A stretch of DNA of 7,225 nt from Actinomycetota bacterium (GTDB lineage: Bacteria; Actinomycetota; Actinomycetes; Nanopelagicales; Nanopelagicaceae). The position numbers and the translations under genes were made by a program. Of the stretch, positions 6,457 through 7,225 are shown one piece after another. Location of the stretch: assembly GCA_009924725.1 (NCBI GenBank), contig RFRA01000055.1, positions 1 through 7,225 on the forward strand. Direction: 5' to 3'. The notes under the pieces are model-generated. The model ran no database searches, was not told the DNA's origin, and worked only from the letters and a program-made list of their open reading frames with translations. How positions within the stretch are numbered: the stretch's first letter is position 1; every line of letters starts with the position of its first letter.

Positions 6457-7224
6457 TTATTTGATAGGTAGGCAGTAAATTGAATTACCGGTGTAGATAA
6501 AAAGTCCAAAAGTCTTATTAAATTGAATTGCTATCGGTTGACCTGAAAATGAATTAGTTGAAATAACTTTTCCGTTCTTATCAAAAGTTAAAAGTGTTCC
6601 AGAACCCCCATTTTCGAAGGCAGCATAAGTTGTCAAACCTAAACCATTTGCCACTACTGCACTTGAGGTTGCTTTATATCTAATCGTCCAAGTTGGTTTA
6701 AAGGTTGCTTCAAACTTAGTTATTGTGGCTTGCGAAATTGTTTTATTCTTCAAGTAACCACCCAGTAGAAGTGAAGCTGTAGCACTACTCCAATTCCGGG
6801 AAGCTCCCTTTTCCCCACTGCGGGCAGATTGCACAATTTTAAGGTTTGCATCAACTCTTATAATGAGCCCATCACGGATGCCAATAGCTTTGTTCCCCAA
6901 AAACAGTTCGGTACTGCTGCCAAGCACAACACTGCTGCCGTCACTGTTTCGAATCACTTTATCTAAAGTTGTCGTAGTTTTGCCAATAGTAAGTGGTTTG
7001 CTAAATTTTCCGGATAAATCTGCCGATACAAATAGTGACCCGACCGACTGCCAAGCCACTATAGAAATTCCACTCTTATTGATGTTTAAGGATGTTGGAA
7101 GGACAGGTGCCGGAAGCGGTAATTCAAATTTTCCAGCACCGCTACCTGAACTACTAACCTTCCAAAGCGTTAAATTATTTAAATCTGGGCGTAATGCACC
7201 TTCTTCACCGATAACTATCCCGTC
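6457..7224 (-). CDS. Beta-rich propeller-like protein, C-terminal part, N-terminus outside window
   Basis: The frame is open from its stop (TAA, complement of 6457-6459) to the right edge, giving ~255 residues of a protein whose start lies beyond 7225. The GTG at 7059 is probably internal, because the preceding residues (for example LPLPAPVLPTSLNINKSGIS) keep the same character. The family is not recognised. The sequence is rich in Gly, Ser, Thr and beta-strands, with recurring turns of the type DxNLKIV, DKNGKVIS and GLIIRVD; these are typical of WD/PQQ- or SBBP-like propeller blades, where a strand reports a value and a D-x-x-G turn follows. A low charge and high Ser/Thr content suggest an exported protein, but no signal peptide can be seen in this fragment. 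It converges on the secreted protease with 1 bp between the stops. Confidence 0.7.
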   Translation of the reverse strand, partial: DGIVIGEEGALRPDLNNLTLWKVSSSGSGAGKFELPLPAPVLPTSLNINKSGISIVAWQSVGSLFVSADLSGKFSKPLTIGKTTTTLDKVIRNSDGSSVVLGSSTELFLGNKAIGIRDGLIIRVDANLKIVQSARSGEKGASRNWSSATASLLLGGYLKNKTISQATITKFEATFKPTWTIRYKATSSAVVANGLGLTTYAAFENGGSGTLLTFDKNGKVISTNSFSGQPIAIQFNKTFGLFIYTGNSIYCLPIK

Positions 7225-7225
7225 A

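Noticed and set aside
7057..7059. GTG as the real start of the last gene
   Set aside because: The frame has no stop between 7059 and the right edge, and the extra ~55 residues have the same beta-rich character.
1..7225. tRNA, rRNA, CRISPR array, insertion sequence, riboswitch or defence system
   Set aside because: No cloverleaf, spaced direct repeats, transposase motifs or long leader regions were found. Almost all bases fall within protein genes.

Overview
The window looks like a piece of a compact, fairly low-GC actinobacterial chromosome. The main evidence is the first operon: an actinobacterial-type XPB helicase preceded by a helicase-associated protein (XPB/Ssl2 N-terminal-like module plus a WYL-like tail), an arrangement also known around ercc3 in mycobacteria. 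AT-rich codon use, gene overlaps of 4 to 38 bp, almost no intergenic DNA and a probable leaderless promoter would fit a streamlined freshwater actinobacterium (for example Nanopelagicales/acI). That placement is inference. No tRNA, rRNA, CRISPR array or insertion sequence was seen, and no stretch over 300 bases lacks a gene.

Layout. Positions 2-3465 (+) hold a tightly packed operon: the C-terminal part of the helicase-associated protein, then a complete M20-family metallo-carboxypeptidase joined by a 4-bp ATGA overlap, then XPB helicase joined by an 8-bp overlap. The XPB gene is broken by an apparent 1-base deletion near 2266. The N-terminal damage-recognition-like part and the complete helicase core therefore lie in different frames, although both are otherwise intact. 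Positions 3428-4029 (-) hold a two-gene unit: a 117-residue protein of unknown function followed by an 83-residue CxxC glutaredoxin-like protein (GTGA overlap). The glutaredoxin gene runs 38 bp into the 3' end of XPB, tail to tail.

Positions 4065-6455 (+) encode a large secreted multidomain zinc metalloprotease. It has a signal peptide, an HEVAHGLGF zinc motif, a probable distant third His ligand with a Met-turn (leishmanolysin-like), a fibronectin type III domain and a C-terminal beta-propeller-like repeat region. It is transcribed divergently from the 117-residue protein from a very short intergenic gap, where a TANNNT -10 element sits just upstream of the ATG. Its stop codon is 1 bp from the stop of a convergent gene (6457-7224, -). 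That gene codes for a beta-rich, propeller-like protein and is cut off by the right edge of the window.

Working together: the first operon probably links DNA-repair helicase functions, with the peptidase as an unexplained passenger. The glutaredoxin pair suggests a small thiol-redox function. The right half appears to be devoted to exported or envelope proteins. The most notable points are the XPB frameshift, the M20 gene nested inside the XPB operon, and the unusual domain architecture of the secreted protease.
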